64,000 bases of DNA from Bin87 sp965116785 (GTDB taxonomy: Bacteria > Chloroflexota > Dehalococcoidia > Lucifugimonadales > UBA3495). Below the pieces are notes generated by a model. That model was not told the DNA's origin and searched no databases. It saw nothing but the letters and a program-made list of their open reading frames with translations. Where the stretch lies: assembly GCA_965116785.1 (NCBI GenBank), contig OZ220731.1, positions 1,798,001 to 1,862,000 on the forward strand, in the 5' to 3' direction. Position numbers and translations under genes: made by a program. This document shows positions 56,374-64,000 of the stretch, in pieces; the stretch's first letter is position 1, and each line of letters opens with the position of its first letter.

Positions 56374-56811
56374 TCAGTCGGCGAAAACCGTGTTCAGGTT
56401 AGCGGACAGGTCAAAAAAATGCTGTAGGCTCTGGTTGTACCGGAAGAACATGTCCGCCCGTAGCTGGTCTCCGGTGGCGTTGGTGGAAATCTCATTCAGC
56501 ATGTCCAGGCTGACCAAAGTTTGGCCGGCCTCAGCGCCCCCGTTGGTTTTGATACTTTCGAGCATCGACTTCCATGCGCCAGGGTCCATTTCTATGAAGA
56601 AGTCGACGTTGATCAGGTCGTACTCGTTCCCGGCCCGCACCGAGCTGCACTCAAACGCCTCAAAGGCAACCACGTAAACTTCATCCGCTATCTTGACGCC
56701 CATGGACGCGTCAACGGTGCCGATCTGACGGTAAGCGGCGTCATCGTTCACCAGTCGTCGCAGTTCTTCAAACCAGGCGATCGACGGGAATACTATAGGT
56801 TCAGCAGTCAT
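56374..56811 (-). CDS. SCP2-like lipid-binding domain protein
   Basis: A 145-residue soluble protein. IVFPSIAWFEELRRLVNDDA, MGVKIADEVYVVAFEAFECS, DFFIEMDPGAWKSMLESIKT and the helix end FRYNQSLQHFFDLSANLNTV follow the sterol-carrier-protein-2 layout in bacterial single-domain versions. It probably binds a hydrophobic ligand. GGAGGC precedes the ATG. The family call rests on pattern only. Confidence 0.65.
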   Translation of the reverse strand: MTAEPIVFPSIAWFEELRRLVNDDAAYRQIGTVDASMGVKIADEVYVVAFEAFECSSVRAGNEYDLINVDFFIEMDPGAWKSMLESIKTNGGAEAGQTLVSLDMLNEISTNATGDQLRADMFFRYNQSLQHFFDLSANLNTVFAD

Positions 56812-56872
56812 TCAGGGATTGCCTCCGGGCGCTGGGAACCACCGGTCACCGGAGTCCGGACCGGTGATCGTA

Positions 56873-57181
56873 CTATTCGTGGAAGTAGGGATCTCCGGTC
56901 TTTTCCGCCGATGAAAAGGGTGCCATCTTGCGCAGATAATGGTCCGGCTCGGTGGTGGACGGCGCCTTGCCCAACGCGTCATCGACCATCTTGTAGTACC
57001 GGGGATCGAGGTCCCGGTAGGTGTCGGCCTCAGTCCTGCCGCGCGAGAAGGATGACATGATGCGCTCCATCCCGTAGTCGCCACAGTGTTCGCAATTGAC
57101 GTCGGTCGCAGCGGAAGCAACCTTGAAAAAGTAACTGCTCACCTGAGAGCAGGACTGGCAGCGATACTCGTAGATCGGCAT
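56873..57181 (-). CDS. FmdB-type zinc-ribbon protein
   Basis: A 102-residue protein beginning MPIYEYRCQSCS with zinc ligands Cys8, Cys11, Cys30 and Cys33 (CEHC). FmdB-like zinc ribbons are regulatory or structural proteins named from a formamidase regulator. The C-terminal half (after residue 45) is longer than in the minimal family, with RYYKMVDDALGKAPSTTEPD as a possible helix. No formamidase lies near. Confidence 0.85.
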   Translation of the reverse strand: MPIYEYRCQSCSQVSSYFFKVASAATDVNCEHCGDYGMERIMSSFSRGRTEADTYRDLDPRYYKMVDDALGKAPSTTEPDHYLRKMAPFSSAEKTGDPYFHE

Positions 57182-57304
57182 GTGCGGGCCACCTCACGGA
57201 CCCCGGTCGGTCCCGTCCGGCATCAGAGATGCACAGGCATCCGACTTCCGGGGATTCCGCAGGCGATGGTATAGGAACGCGCCGGCGGTGTCAAAACGAC
57301 CCCA

Positions 57305-57748
57305 CTACCCGACGGCGCCGTCGAACCCGGCGCTGTGGCGTTTGATATCGATTACCGGTGAGCCGTCCTGCGCGTCGAGTTCCGTCACCGAAATGACCGC
57401 CTCACCGGTACCCACGTCGACCACAACATCCTGGATCAAGGCGATCGTCGCGCCGATAAAGTTGGGCCGGTACTGGCTCCGGGTCGCGAACACCCCCCGG
57501 ATCGGGTTGGCCGGGTTATGCCCGGGATGCAGTCGCAGTTCGTAGCCCCGATCCTTCGCACGGTGCAGGACGAAGAGAGTCAGGATCCGATCACCCGGCT
57601 CCAGGCCCATCACGCCGTCAGCGAAGTCGGAATGCACCACAATCACCGACGGGCGTTCTCTCATTTCGTCGGAGGTCGCGTACTCGGTGAACTGGCTCCG
57701 GACGTACCCGATGGGGGTGACCTGGAAGATACTGGGATCTATGTACAT
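57305..57748 (-). CDS. trmO: tRNA (m6t6A37) methyltransferase TrmO / TsaA-like
   Basis: A 147-residue TsaA-domain protein: VTPIGYVRSQFTEYATSDEM, LFVLHRAKDRGYELRLHPGH, RGVFATRSQYRPNFIGATIA (the SAM/tRNA signature with RPN) and LDAQDGSPVIDIKRH. TrmO methylates t6A at tRNA position 37. Only the core domain is present, without the C-terminal extension of E. coli TrmO. It follows the alpha/beta hydrolase stop by 19 bases. Confidence 0.85.
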   Translation of the reverse strand: MYIDPSIFQVTPIGYVRSQFTEYATSDEMRERPSVIVVHSDFADGVMGLEPGDRILTLFVLHRAKDRGYELRLHPGHNPANPIRGVFATRSQYRPNFIGATIALIQDVVVDVGTGEAVISVTELDAQDGSPVIDIKRHSAGFDGAVG

Positions 57749-57767
57749 GGATCAGCGGTATCGACGC

Positions 57768-58652
57768 TCAGTTGGCTGCGGCCGCAGCAGCGCCGACCTC
57801 CGCCGACAGCGACGCCAGCCAGTTGGTCACCGCCTTTCCCGCCGCCGGCATCATGTTGGTCAGGGAGTGGTTGCCGCCCTCCAGCACCAGGTATTCGGCC
57901 CGAGGGCTGTTCACCGCGGCGGCGACCATGTCCTGCGGAACGTCCAGCAACCGGGTGTGCGTCTCCGTCGAACCGGACAGCACGAACAGCGGCGTCGTGA
58001 TCTTTGGAGCGTGCATGACGATGTTGTACCGCTCCAGCGGCCCGTGCTTGTCGATGTATGCCATCGCCGAGAACATTTCTTTTATCGGAAAATCGACGTA
58101 AAACAGGTCCAGTGCCCGCCCTTCGGCCTCCATGCGGTCCGCCGTCTCCAGGTTGGCGCGAAACTCTTCGGCGTCCGGGGACTCCATGTAGTAGGAACAG
58201 GACAGCCGCACCGGCGAAATCGGCACCACGGCGGCGACACGCGGGTCGTTTTCCACCGCGCCGTAGTAGGCCACCTTCACCGCCCCCATGCTCTGGCCTA
58301 GGATGGCGATGCGGTGGTAGCCCCGGGCTTCGAGGTAATCCAGACCCGCCCGCAGATCTTGCCGGCTGTTGTCGAGGATCTCGTACGCGTTGCCCTCGGC
58401 CACCCCGGTTTGCCGGTCGACCCAGACGGTATCGTGCCCCCGCGTGTTCAGCGTCAACGCCGCGTAGCCCTCGTTTCGCAAATCGTTGGCCATGTTGGCC
58501 GTCGCCGGAGTGTAAAAGTTGCGGCCCGATCCGTGGATAACCATGGCGGCATCAATGGGGCCGGCCGGAGTCGCGCTGCCTTCGGGAGCGAAAAACGCTC
58601 CGTCCAATTCCATGCCGTCCGCGGCGGTGATGCGAATCAGGTCAACCAGCAT
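57768..58652 (-). CDS. Alpha/beta hydrolase (dienelactone hydrolase/S33 type)
   Basis: A 294-residue hydrolase. VIHGSGRNFYTPATANMAND sets the oxyanion region, ILGQSMGAVKVAYYGA has the nucleophile Ser121 (GxSxG), and LVLEGGNHSLTNMMPAAGKA gives the histidine. No signal peptide. Substrate unknown; an ester or lactone is likely. It is first in the 57.3-58.7 kb minus-strand run. Confidence 0.88.
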   Translation of the reverse strand: MLVDLIRITAADGMELDGAFFAPEGSATPAGPIDAAMVIHGSGRNFYTPATANMANDLRNEGYAALTLNTRGHDTVWVDRQTGVAEGNAYEILDNSRQDLRAGLDYLEARGYHRIAILGQSMGAVKVAYYGAVENDPRVAAVVPISPVRLSCSYYMESPDAEEFRANLETADRMEAEGRALDLFYVDFPIKEMFSAMAYIDKHGPLERYNIVMHAPKITTPLFVLSGSTETHTRLLDVPQDMVAAAVNSPRAEYLVLEGGNHSLTNMMPAAGKAVTNWLASLSAEVGAAAAAAN

Positions 58653-58765
58653 GGCTGCTTCCTCCTGCGTGCGCCGGCCAGGTCAGCGCGGCGGTGTCCG
58701 ATGGTGGGCACAGTTTACACGCAATCGGTGCCGGGTTCATCCCAGGGGATCGCTGTGAAACGCGT

Positions 58766-58788
58766 GGGGCAGCCGTCACGGCTGCCCC
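58766..58788 (-). terminator. Hairpin after the oxidase operon
   Basis: GGGGCAGCCG-TCA-CGGCTGCCCC, a perfect 10-base-pair stem just past the end of the subunit IV-cytochrome c gene. There is no strong T-run on the minus strand. Confidence 0.65.
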
Positions 58789-58814
58789 CAATAAAAGCCA
58801 ATTGCCGGCCTGCA

Positions 58815-59690
58815 TTACCGCTGCTGCAACAGGAACTCGACCAATGCTTCCACATCTTCGTCAGTCAACACGATGCCAGCCATGGTCGCGGTCATCAGGC
58901 CTTCCTGGTAGTCCTGGGACAGGCCATCCGCGGTGCCCGCAGTGTAGGCGTCGGGCTCTACTATCGACTCACGGATGTACTCCTCCGCCGAGTATCCCGG
59001 GATGCGGCCCCCGGCGGCCGATGCTATCCCGTCCAGCGGTGGCCCGAGCACGCCCTGCGCCACGCCCTGGATGGTGTGACACGACGCGCAAGCCGCAGTC
59101 CCCACGAACAGCGCCTGCCCCGGGGAAGCGCTCGCTCCTGCCCCATTTATCGGCGTAGGCGGCGCCAGATCGGCGGGGTCTGCCGGTGGAGGCAATTCAT
59201 CCGGCAACGGACGCTCCACCATGGCATGTCCATCCTCAACGTGATGCTCGAAGGTCTCAATCCGCGGTTCCGAGAAAGCGCGCGGCGTCGGCCGGAACAC
59301 TCCGAACAACAGCACCAGGGACAGGGCGACCACCAAACCCAGGGCCAGGCCAGCCACAAATATCTGCCACAGCAACGGGTTCTCGAACTTCAGGTGCATG
59401 AAGAACGCGACCACGCAGAAGAACTTGATGACCGAAAGGATCACCAGCGGAGCGATGACGACACCGCTGCCCTGCAATCCTTCCGGAACGATAATCAGGA
59501 ATTCAACCAGCGTGATGATGGCCAGGAAAATCGCCAGCAGCCCGTATTGCTTCAGACCACCGTGCAAGCCCTCCGGCACGCGCCCGAAGAAAAACCGCGA
59601 GATGCCGGCGTCTTCGTGAGCCGCGGGTTCATCGTGGGCCGCGTGCTCCTGTTGGGCCAATGCAGCCTCCTGACCGGGGTTGGTGCTCAT
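58815..59690 (-). CDS. ctaF: Cytochrome c oxidase subunit IV fused to cytochrome c
   Basis: A 291-residue fusion. Residues 45-135 carry three hydrophobic segments typical of prokaryotic subunit IV (YGLLAIFLAIITLVEFLIIV, VILSVIKFFCVVAFFMHLKF, VAGLALGLVVALSLVLLFGV). After a Pro/Asp-rich linker comes a class I cytochrome c domain with CASCH at 201-205 and a Met-containing C-terminal strand. A normal subunit IV has only the first part. The extra haem could pass electrons to subunit II. It is last of the four-gene oxidase unit. Confidence 0.9.
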   Translation of the reverse strand: MSTNPGQEAALAQQEHAAHDEPAAHEDAGISRFFFGRVPEGLHGGLKQYGLLAIFLAIITLVEFLIIVPEGLQGSGVVIAPLVILSVIKFFCVVAFFMHLKFENPLLWQIFVAGLALGLVVALSLVLLFGVFRPTPRAFSEPRIETFEHHVEDGHAMVERPLPDELPPPADPADLAPPTPINGAGASASPGQALFVGTAACASCHTIQGVAQGVLGPPLDGIASAAGGRIPGYSAEEYIRESIVEPDAYTAGTADGLSQDYQEGLMTATMAGIVLTDEDVEALVEFLLQQR

Positions 59691-59712
59691 CTGGTGGTTG
59701 CCTCCTCGAAAC

Positions 59713-60417
59713 CTAGCTGATCAGTCCGGTGACCCAGTTCCATCCCTGTACTGCGGCGTGGCCGGCTTCGGGAGGCCCGTCAAATCCGCCGATCAGGTAC
59801 AGCAGCGTGAAAATCACGATCCAGACGATGTCGACGAAGTGCCAGTAGAGGCCGGCGATGTCAACGTCGAGGTGGGAGGGACGGCCGGCCGGGTTGCGCG
59901 CTGCAATGATGGCCAGGCAGATCAACCAGAAGATTCCCAGCGTAACGTGGGCTCCGTGGAACCCGGTCAGCGTGAAGAAGGTGCTGCTGAACAGGTTGGT
60001 TTCGTAGCGCAGGCCTTCGACGCGGAACAGGTTGAATTCATACACCTGGAAGCCGATGAAGATGCTCCCCAGTATGATGGTCAGCCACAGCCATTGGACC
60101 AGGCGCTTCTGGTTCCCGCTACGGGCCGCAGCCACGCCCATCACCATGGCGAACGAACTCATCAGAAGCACGAACGTGCTGACGGTCGTTATGGGGACAT
60201 CGATGATGTCCTGGGGATACGGGCCGACGATGCTCTGGCCGCGGTACACCATGTAGGTGGCGATCAGCGAGCCGAAGAAGAGGCAGTCCGAGCCGAGAAA
60301 CACCCACATGAGGAGTTTCCGGTGATTTATCCCGGTGGTGGTCTCTTCCTCGTGAGCCGGTGGATGTTCGGCCGGCGTATGCGCCGGCGGGGCATGGGTC
60401 GTGTCTGCGTGAGCCAA
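59713..60417 (-). CDS. ctaE: Cytochrome c oxidase subunit III
   Basis: A 234-residue subunit III with seven or so membrane segments: HRKLLMWVFLGSDCLFFGSL, TTVSTFVLLMSSFAMVMGVA, FFTLTGFHGAHVTLGIFWLI and AGLYWHFVDIVWIVIFTLLY. GFHGAHVTLG is the family mark. The His-rich N-terminus is unusual. It stabilises the core and helps proton uptake. It lies 54 bases after ctaD. Confidence 0.94.
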   Translation of the reverse strand: MAHADTTHAPPAHTPAEHPPAHEEETTTGINHRKLLMWVFLGSDCLFFGSLIATYMVYRGQSIVGPYPQDIIDVPITTVSTFVLLMSSFAMVMGVAAARSGNQKRLVQWLWLTIILGSIFIGFQVYEFNLFRVEGLRYETNLFSSTFFTLTGFHGAHVTLGIFWLICLAIIAARNPAGRPSHLDVDIAGLYWHFVDIVWIVIFTLLYLIGGFDGPPEAGHAAVQGWNWVTGLIS

Positions 60418-60471
60418 CGCGCTCCTCCTGCCTGGTCCTGGTCTGAGTTAGCCGGGTTCGTGCGGAGACGC

Positions 60472-62343
60472 CTAGTGATGGCCGGCCGCTTCGTGGTGCT
60501 CTTCAGCGGCCGGTTCGTTGGACCAGCCGATGACACCGATGATCGTTATTATCCCGCCGATGAAACTGATCGGGAACCGGATGTAGTCCCAACCAAAGTC
60601 GATCAACAGCCCACCGGCGATCCAAACCACGCCAAAGGACGTGATCAGAGGCCAGTAGGACGGGCTCGGCATGTGAATGGTGCTGGCGTCAACGTGCGGC
60701 TCGGCCGGCACGGTCTCGCCACGAGCGGCCGCCTCCCGCTTGGTGATCCAGTAGGCGTCCTGCCCGCGGACCACCGGAACCTCGGCGAAGTTGTAAACCG
60801 GCGGAGGCGACGAGATGCTCCACTCCAGGGTCGGAGCGTCCCAGGGGTCGTGCCCGGCCTCCTCTCCCTTCTTGATGCTGCGGAAGAAGTTGTGGATGAA
60901 GACCAGCAGCGAGATGACGATGACGAAGTATCCGATGGTCGCCAGCAGGTTCATCCCTTCCCAGCCGAACCCTTCGGCGTAAGTGTAGATGCGCCGCGGC
61001 ATCCCGTTCAGACCGGCGTAGTGCATCGGGAAGAACGTCAGGTTCATGCCCACGAACATGAGCCAGAAGTGCACCTTGCCCAGCATCTCGTTGTACATCT
61101 TGCCGGTGATCTTCGGGTACCAGTAGTAGATGCCGGCGAAAATCCCGAAGATGGCGCCGCCAAACAGCACATAGTGAATGTGGGCGACGATGTAGTAGGT
61201 GTCCTGCTGCTGGAAGTCGGAAGGAGACACGGCGTGCGACACGCCGGAGAGTCCGCCCACAATGAACAGCGCCACGAACCCGATGGCCATCAGCATCGGC
61301 GTCCTCAGGTCAATTGAACCGCCCCACATGGTCCCTATCCAGTTGAAAATCTTCACGCCGGTGGGCACCGCGATCAACATTGTGGTGATGGTGAACACCG
61401 AGTTGGCGATCGCGCCCAGGCCAACCGTGAACATGTGGTGGCTCCAGACCGCCCAGCTCATGATGGCGATGACGATGCCGGAGAACACTACCACGGGGTA
61501 ACCGAACAGCGGCTTGCGGCTGAAGGTCGGGATAATCTCCGACACCACACCCATGGCCGGCAGGATCAGAATGTACACCTCGGGGTGGCCGAACAGCCAG
61601 AACAGGTGCTGCCAGAGGATCGGGTCGCCGCCGGCGGCGGTGTTGAAGAAGTTGGCGCCGAACTGCCGGTCCGCCGTCAACTCGATCAACGCGACCGTAA
61701 TGATCGGGAACGCCAACACCAGGAGAATGCTGGTCACCAGCGTCATCCATACGAACACGGGCATGCGCATCAGGGACATTCCCGGCGCCCGCATGTTGAT
61801 GATGGTCACCACGAAGTTGAAACCGGCGGCCAACGAGGCAACGCCCAGCACCTGCAGGCTCAGCGCCCAGAAGTCCAGACCCTTGCCCTCGCTGAACGGA
61901 GCAGCGGTGAGGTTGGCGTAGGAGAACCAGCCGGCGTCGGGAACCTGCCCGATAAGGAAGCCGGCGTGCATGAGCAACGCCCCGAAGAGGAAGGTCCAGT
62001 AGGAGAAGGCATTGAGGCGCGGGAACGCCACGTCCCGGGCGCCGATCATGAGTGGTATCAGGATATTGAAGAAGGTCGCACCGAACGGCATGATTACCAT
62101 GAAGATCATGGTGGTGCCGTGCATGGTGAACATGGCGTTGAACCAGTCCGCCGATACCAGCGTGCTGTCGGAGTTGACCAGCTGCAGGCGCATGATGCCG
62201 GCTTCTATGCCGCCGACGATAAAGAAAAAGAACGCGGAGACGCCGTACAGCGCGCCGATACGCTTGTGGTCCACAGTGGTTAGCCAGCTCCACAAGCCGG
62301 TATAGGTGGTGGGGCGGGGTATGACGCCGGTTATGGTTACCAT
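60472..62343 (-). CDS. ctaD: Cytochrome c oxidase subunit I
   Basis: A 623-residue haem-copper subunit. TTVDHKRIGALYGVSAFFFF starts the core; MFTMHGTTMIFMVIMPFGAT holds a haem a histidine; LFWLFGHPEVYILILPAMGV has the Cu-B His-Tyr crosslink pair; WAVWSHHMFTVGLG has the other two Cu-B histidines; AHIHYVLFGGAIFGIFAG carries the late haem ligands. The Tyr in HPEVY marks an A-type oxidase. It reduces O2 to water and pumps protons. Confidence 0.96.
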   Translation of the reverse strand: MVTITGVIPRPTTYTGLWSWLTTVDHKRIGALYGVSAFFFFIVGGIEAGIMRLQLVNSDSTLVSADWFNAMFTMHGTTMIFMVIMPFGATFFNILIPLMIGARDVAFPRLNAFSYWTFLFGALLMHAGFLIGQVPDAGWFSYANLTAAPFSEGKGLDFWALSLQVLGVASLAAGFNFVVTIINMRAPGMSLMRMPVFVWMTLVTSILLVLAFPIITVALIELTADRQFGANFFNTAAGGDPILWQHLFWLFGHPEVYILILPAMGVVSEIIPTFSRKPLFGYPVVVFSGIVIAIMSWAVWSHHMFTVGLGAIANSVFTITTMLIAVPTGVKIFNWIGTMWGGSIDLRTPMLMAIGFVALFIVGGLSGVSHAVSPSDFQQQDTYYIVAHIHYVLFGGAIFGIFAGIYYWYPKITGKMYNEMLGKVHFWLMFVGMNLTFFPMHYAGLNGMPRRIYTYAEGFGWEGMNLLATIGYFVIVISLLVFIHNFFRSIKKGEEAGHDPWDAPTLEWSISSPPPVYNFAEVPVVRGQDAYWITKREAAARGETVPAEPHVDASTIHMPSPSYWPLITSFGVVWIAGGLLIDFGWDYIRFPISFIGGIITIIGVIGWSNEPAAEEHHEAAGHH

Positions 62344-62444
62344 GGCTCAGGTCCTCCGCTTCGGCTCGGTCAACAATTGCTTCGTCGATGCTTTAGCGGT
62401 GATGAATTGCGGGTCTTCAGATATGATAACGCGGAATCCGTCGG

Positions 62445-63836
62445 CTACGACTCACGACGGCAGATGTCTGCGTCGATTTGCGTTCCTTGAGCCAACAGAT
62501 ATTGGGCTAAATCTCCCAACTGAGCTTCCGTAAGGTCCGCCCGATGGTCCAGACGGGTCTGGTAAATCGCAGCCAGCTCTGACATGCGATTTCCAGGCTT
62601 GATGCTGTCCGGATTTCGAATCCAGTCCCGCAGGCTCTCTAGGTTCAAATCCACCAGACCTGCACCCAACGTCTTGCGGCAGCTGAGGTCGGTGAGGTTG
62701 GGCGCGGCAAAGGCCGTCGGCGGCTCGTTTCCGGTGCGGACGTCTTCCAGTCGCTCATCGGCGCGCTTGGCCAGCCACTTGGTGTATTCGATGTAGGTCT
62801 GCATGCGTGCGTGCTGTACGCCCTCACCGGTTTCCGGATCCACCGTGTCGGAGGTCCCAACGGTGTGACAGGTCACGCACTGGCCGTCACCCAGGAAGAC
62901 CAACTGGCCCCGGGCAGCCTCGGGGGACATTTCCACCGGTTCAGCGAAGCCGGCAACCCATGCCTTGTACTCCGCGTCTTCCATGACGTGGACGCGGAAC
63001 TTCATCTGGGCGTGGGCGGTGCCGCAGAACTCGGCGCACTGGCCATAATACATGCCGGTTTCCTCGGCCAGGAACCACATTGAGTTCGTCTTGGTGGGCA
63101 CCACGTCCTGCTTGCCGGCGAGTTTCGGGATCCAGAAGCTGTGGATCACGTCGTCGCTCTTGAGCTCCATGATGATGGGCGTATTGACCGGCACTCTCAT
63201 CTCGTTTGCCGTGGTAACGAGCTTCGTGGCTTCGTCATCGGGGAGCGGATCTTCGTAGCGGAACTCCCACCACCACTGGTGGCCGACCGCTTCGACTCGC
63301 AGCGGCTCCTTGCCCTCGGCCCGCGCCAGGGCAATCGCCTCGCCCGGCTCAAGCTTGAACAGCACAATCACCGACCATACGCCCAATCCGAGGATCAGGA
63401 TGGTCGGTATGATGGTCCACGCAATCTCCAGCGGGGTGTGACCGTGAGTCTGCGGGGGCAGCGGATCCCCGGGTTTGCGGCGGAACCGTATTGCCGCGTA
63501 AAGCAGTGCACCCTCGACCAGGACGAACACGATCACCATGGTCCACAGCAGCACGTTGAACAGCAACAACTGCTCGCGTGCCACGGGACCGCCGACCCCG
63601 TCGAGGGTCCATGGCGTGGAACTCAGAATGGACTGGTGTGCGTCAGCGTCACAGCCCAGGGCCGCCAGGATCAGGACGCCGCCCAGAAGCGCCAGCGTTA
63701 TCAACGAACGCCGACTAAAACGGCGCCTCGAGGTGTCGGAAACTGGGTTCACTGGAATATCACTTAGTGCTCTGGGCCTGGATTCGGCGCGGCGCTCGTT
63801 GGGTGAATCTTCCTCTGCAAAGGGCAACTGCCCCAT
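62445..63836 (-). CDS. ctaC: Cytochrome c oxidase subunit II with C-terminal cytochrome c (caa3-type)
   Basis: A 463-residue subunit. Lipobox-like LILAALGC (Cys62) follows an Arg-rich start, then two membrane segments to about residue 160. The Cu-A domain has His232 (VIHSFWIP) and CAEFCGTAHAQM (Cys267, Glu269, Cys271, His275, Met278). A cytochrome c domain follows with CVTCH at 320-324. The first gene of the unit; a near-perfect promoter lies about 70 bases upstream. The leader of about 60 residues before the lipobox is long, so an inner start is possible. Confidence 0.95.
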   Translation of the reverse strand: MGQLPFAEEDSPNERRAESRPRALSDIPVNPVSDTSRRRFSRRSLITLALLGGVLILAALGCDADAHQSILSSTPWTLDGVGGPVAREQLLLFNVLLWTMVIVFVLVEGALLYAAIRFRRKPGDPLPPQTHGHTPLEIAWTIIPTILILGLGVWSVIVLFKLEPGEAIALARAEGKEPLRVEAVGHQWWWEFRYEDPLPDDEATKLVTTANEMRVPVNTPIIMELKSDDVIHSFWIPKLAGKQDVVPTKTNSMWFLAEETGMYYGQCAEFCGTAHAQMKFRVHVMEDAEYKAWVAGFAEPVEMSPEAARGQLVFLGDGQCVTCHTVGTSDTVDPETGEGVQHARMQTYIEYTKWLAKRADERLEDVRTGNEPPTAFAAPNLTDLSCRKTLGAGLVDLNLESLRDWIRNPDSIKPGNRMSELAAIYQTRLDHRADLTEAQLGDLAQYLLAQGTQIDADICRRES

Positions 63837-63903
63837 CGTGAACCCCCGGATACTGCGGCAGCGGCCGGCCCCAGTATGTGCAAAATTTCACTAGCGGCGG
63901 CTA

Positions 63904-63932
63904 CGATAGCATACGCGTTTATCACTGTCAAT
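63904..63932 (-). promoter_or_regulatory. Strong promoter of the ctaCDEF operon
   Basis: Minus-strand TTGACA (perfect) and TATCGT with TGC just before it, separated by exactly 17 bases. The transcript would start about 60 bases before the ctaC ATG. The best promoter in the window. Confidence 0.75.
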
Positions 63933-64000
63933 TTGACCGACACCTACAGGGAACGGCGCTGGGGTTCAACGGCTACGCAATCCCGACCGCGCTGTCCACC

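Noticed and set aside
59680..61317. 545-residue open frame opposite ctaE/ctaD
   Set aside because: Runs across two strong oxidase genes; Asp/Val/His-rich translation is an antisense artefact.
1..64000. CRISPR array, prophage or integrative element
   Set aside because: No regularly spaced repeats, integrase, phage structural gene or tRNA-linked attachment site was found anywhere in the window.

Overview
The window is a GC-rich bacterial chromosome segment, densely packed with genes on both strands. I see no rRNA, tRNA, CRISPR array, phage or integrase. The mix of genes fits a Chloroflexota genome, most like the SAR202/Dehalococcoidia group: a luciferase-like flavin monooxygenase, several catabolic oxidoreductases, an F420-dependent NADP reductase, xanthine-dehydrogenase-type and nitrile-hydratase-type enzymes, and a caa3-type oxidase. 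That assignment is inference from gene content, not from a marker phylogeny.

Layout. 0.2-2.4 kb: uvrC and a small membrane protein. 2.6-5 kb: a split thiamine-diphosphate decarboxylase (sulfopyruvate decarboxylase-like) downstream of a solute-binding-protein gene broken by an in-frame TGA. 5-5.86 kb: a gene-free, repeat-bearing stretch. 5.86-8.2 kb: a FIST sensor protein and a binding-protein-fold partner without a signal peptide. 8.3-11.8 kb: glyoxalase-like protein, PEP-mutase-family lyase, DUF429 protein, aquaporin and a small duplicated-domain protein. 11.9-14.7 kb: an operon Zn-alcohol dehydrogenase / HigB / HigA / flavin monooxygenase. 14.9 kb: rpiB. 15.4-20.1 kb: a six-gene cluster holding a three-polypeptide nitrile hydratase, two D-threonine-aldolase-fold proteins and a polysaccharide-deacetylase/imidase-like hydrolase. 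20.1-23.7 kb: serS, a Uma2 nuclease and lysS.

24-37 kb: Yip1 protein, 5-formyl-THF cyclo-ligase-like protein, FAH hydrolase, MDR dehydrogenase, GNAT, an Ldh/ComC-family dehydrogenase next to a TauE/SafE exporter, PIG-L deacetylase, glyoxalase, F420:NADP reductase, several unknowns, a thioredoxin-fold protein and a molybdenum hydroxylase large subunit. 37-42 kb: a secreted helical-repeat protein, a two-component system and an orphan NuoEF-like diaphorase. 42.5-48.8 kb: an alpha/beta hydrolase, the lysine/diaminopimelate genes dapB-asd-dapA and a NYN protein. 48.8-53.5 kb: plsC, cmk, comEC, comEA. 53.9-58.7 kb: a run of minus-strand accessory and housekeeping genes. 58.8-63.8 kb: the caa3 oxidase operon ctaC-ctaD-ctaE-ctaF, in which subunits II and IV both carry a fused cytochrome c domain.

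How it works together. The dap/asd genes make lysine and peptidoglycan precursors, ctaCDEF supports aerobic respiration, and comEA/comEC support DNA uptake. Much of the rest looks like oxidation and hydrolysis of small organic N-, S- and C-compounds. Regulatory signals are readable in several places: near-consensus promoters, extended -10 elements, a promoter-terminator leader before the aquaporin, three probable leaderless starts, and a family of similar GC-rich hairpins at gene ends. The best candidates for new biology are the split nitrile-hydratase cluster with its degenerate PLP-fold proteins, the HigBA module inside a catabolic operon, and the FIST plus cytoplasmic binding-protein pair.
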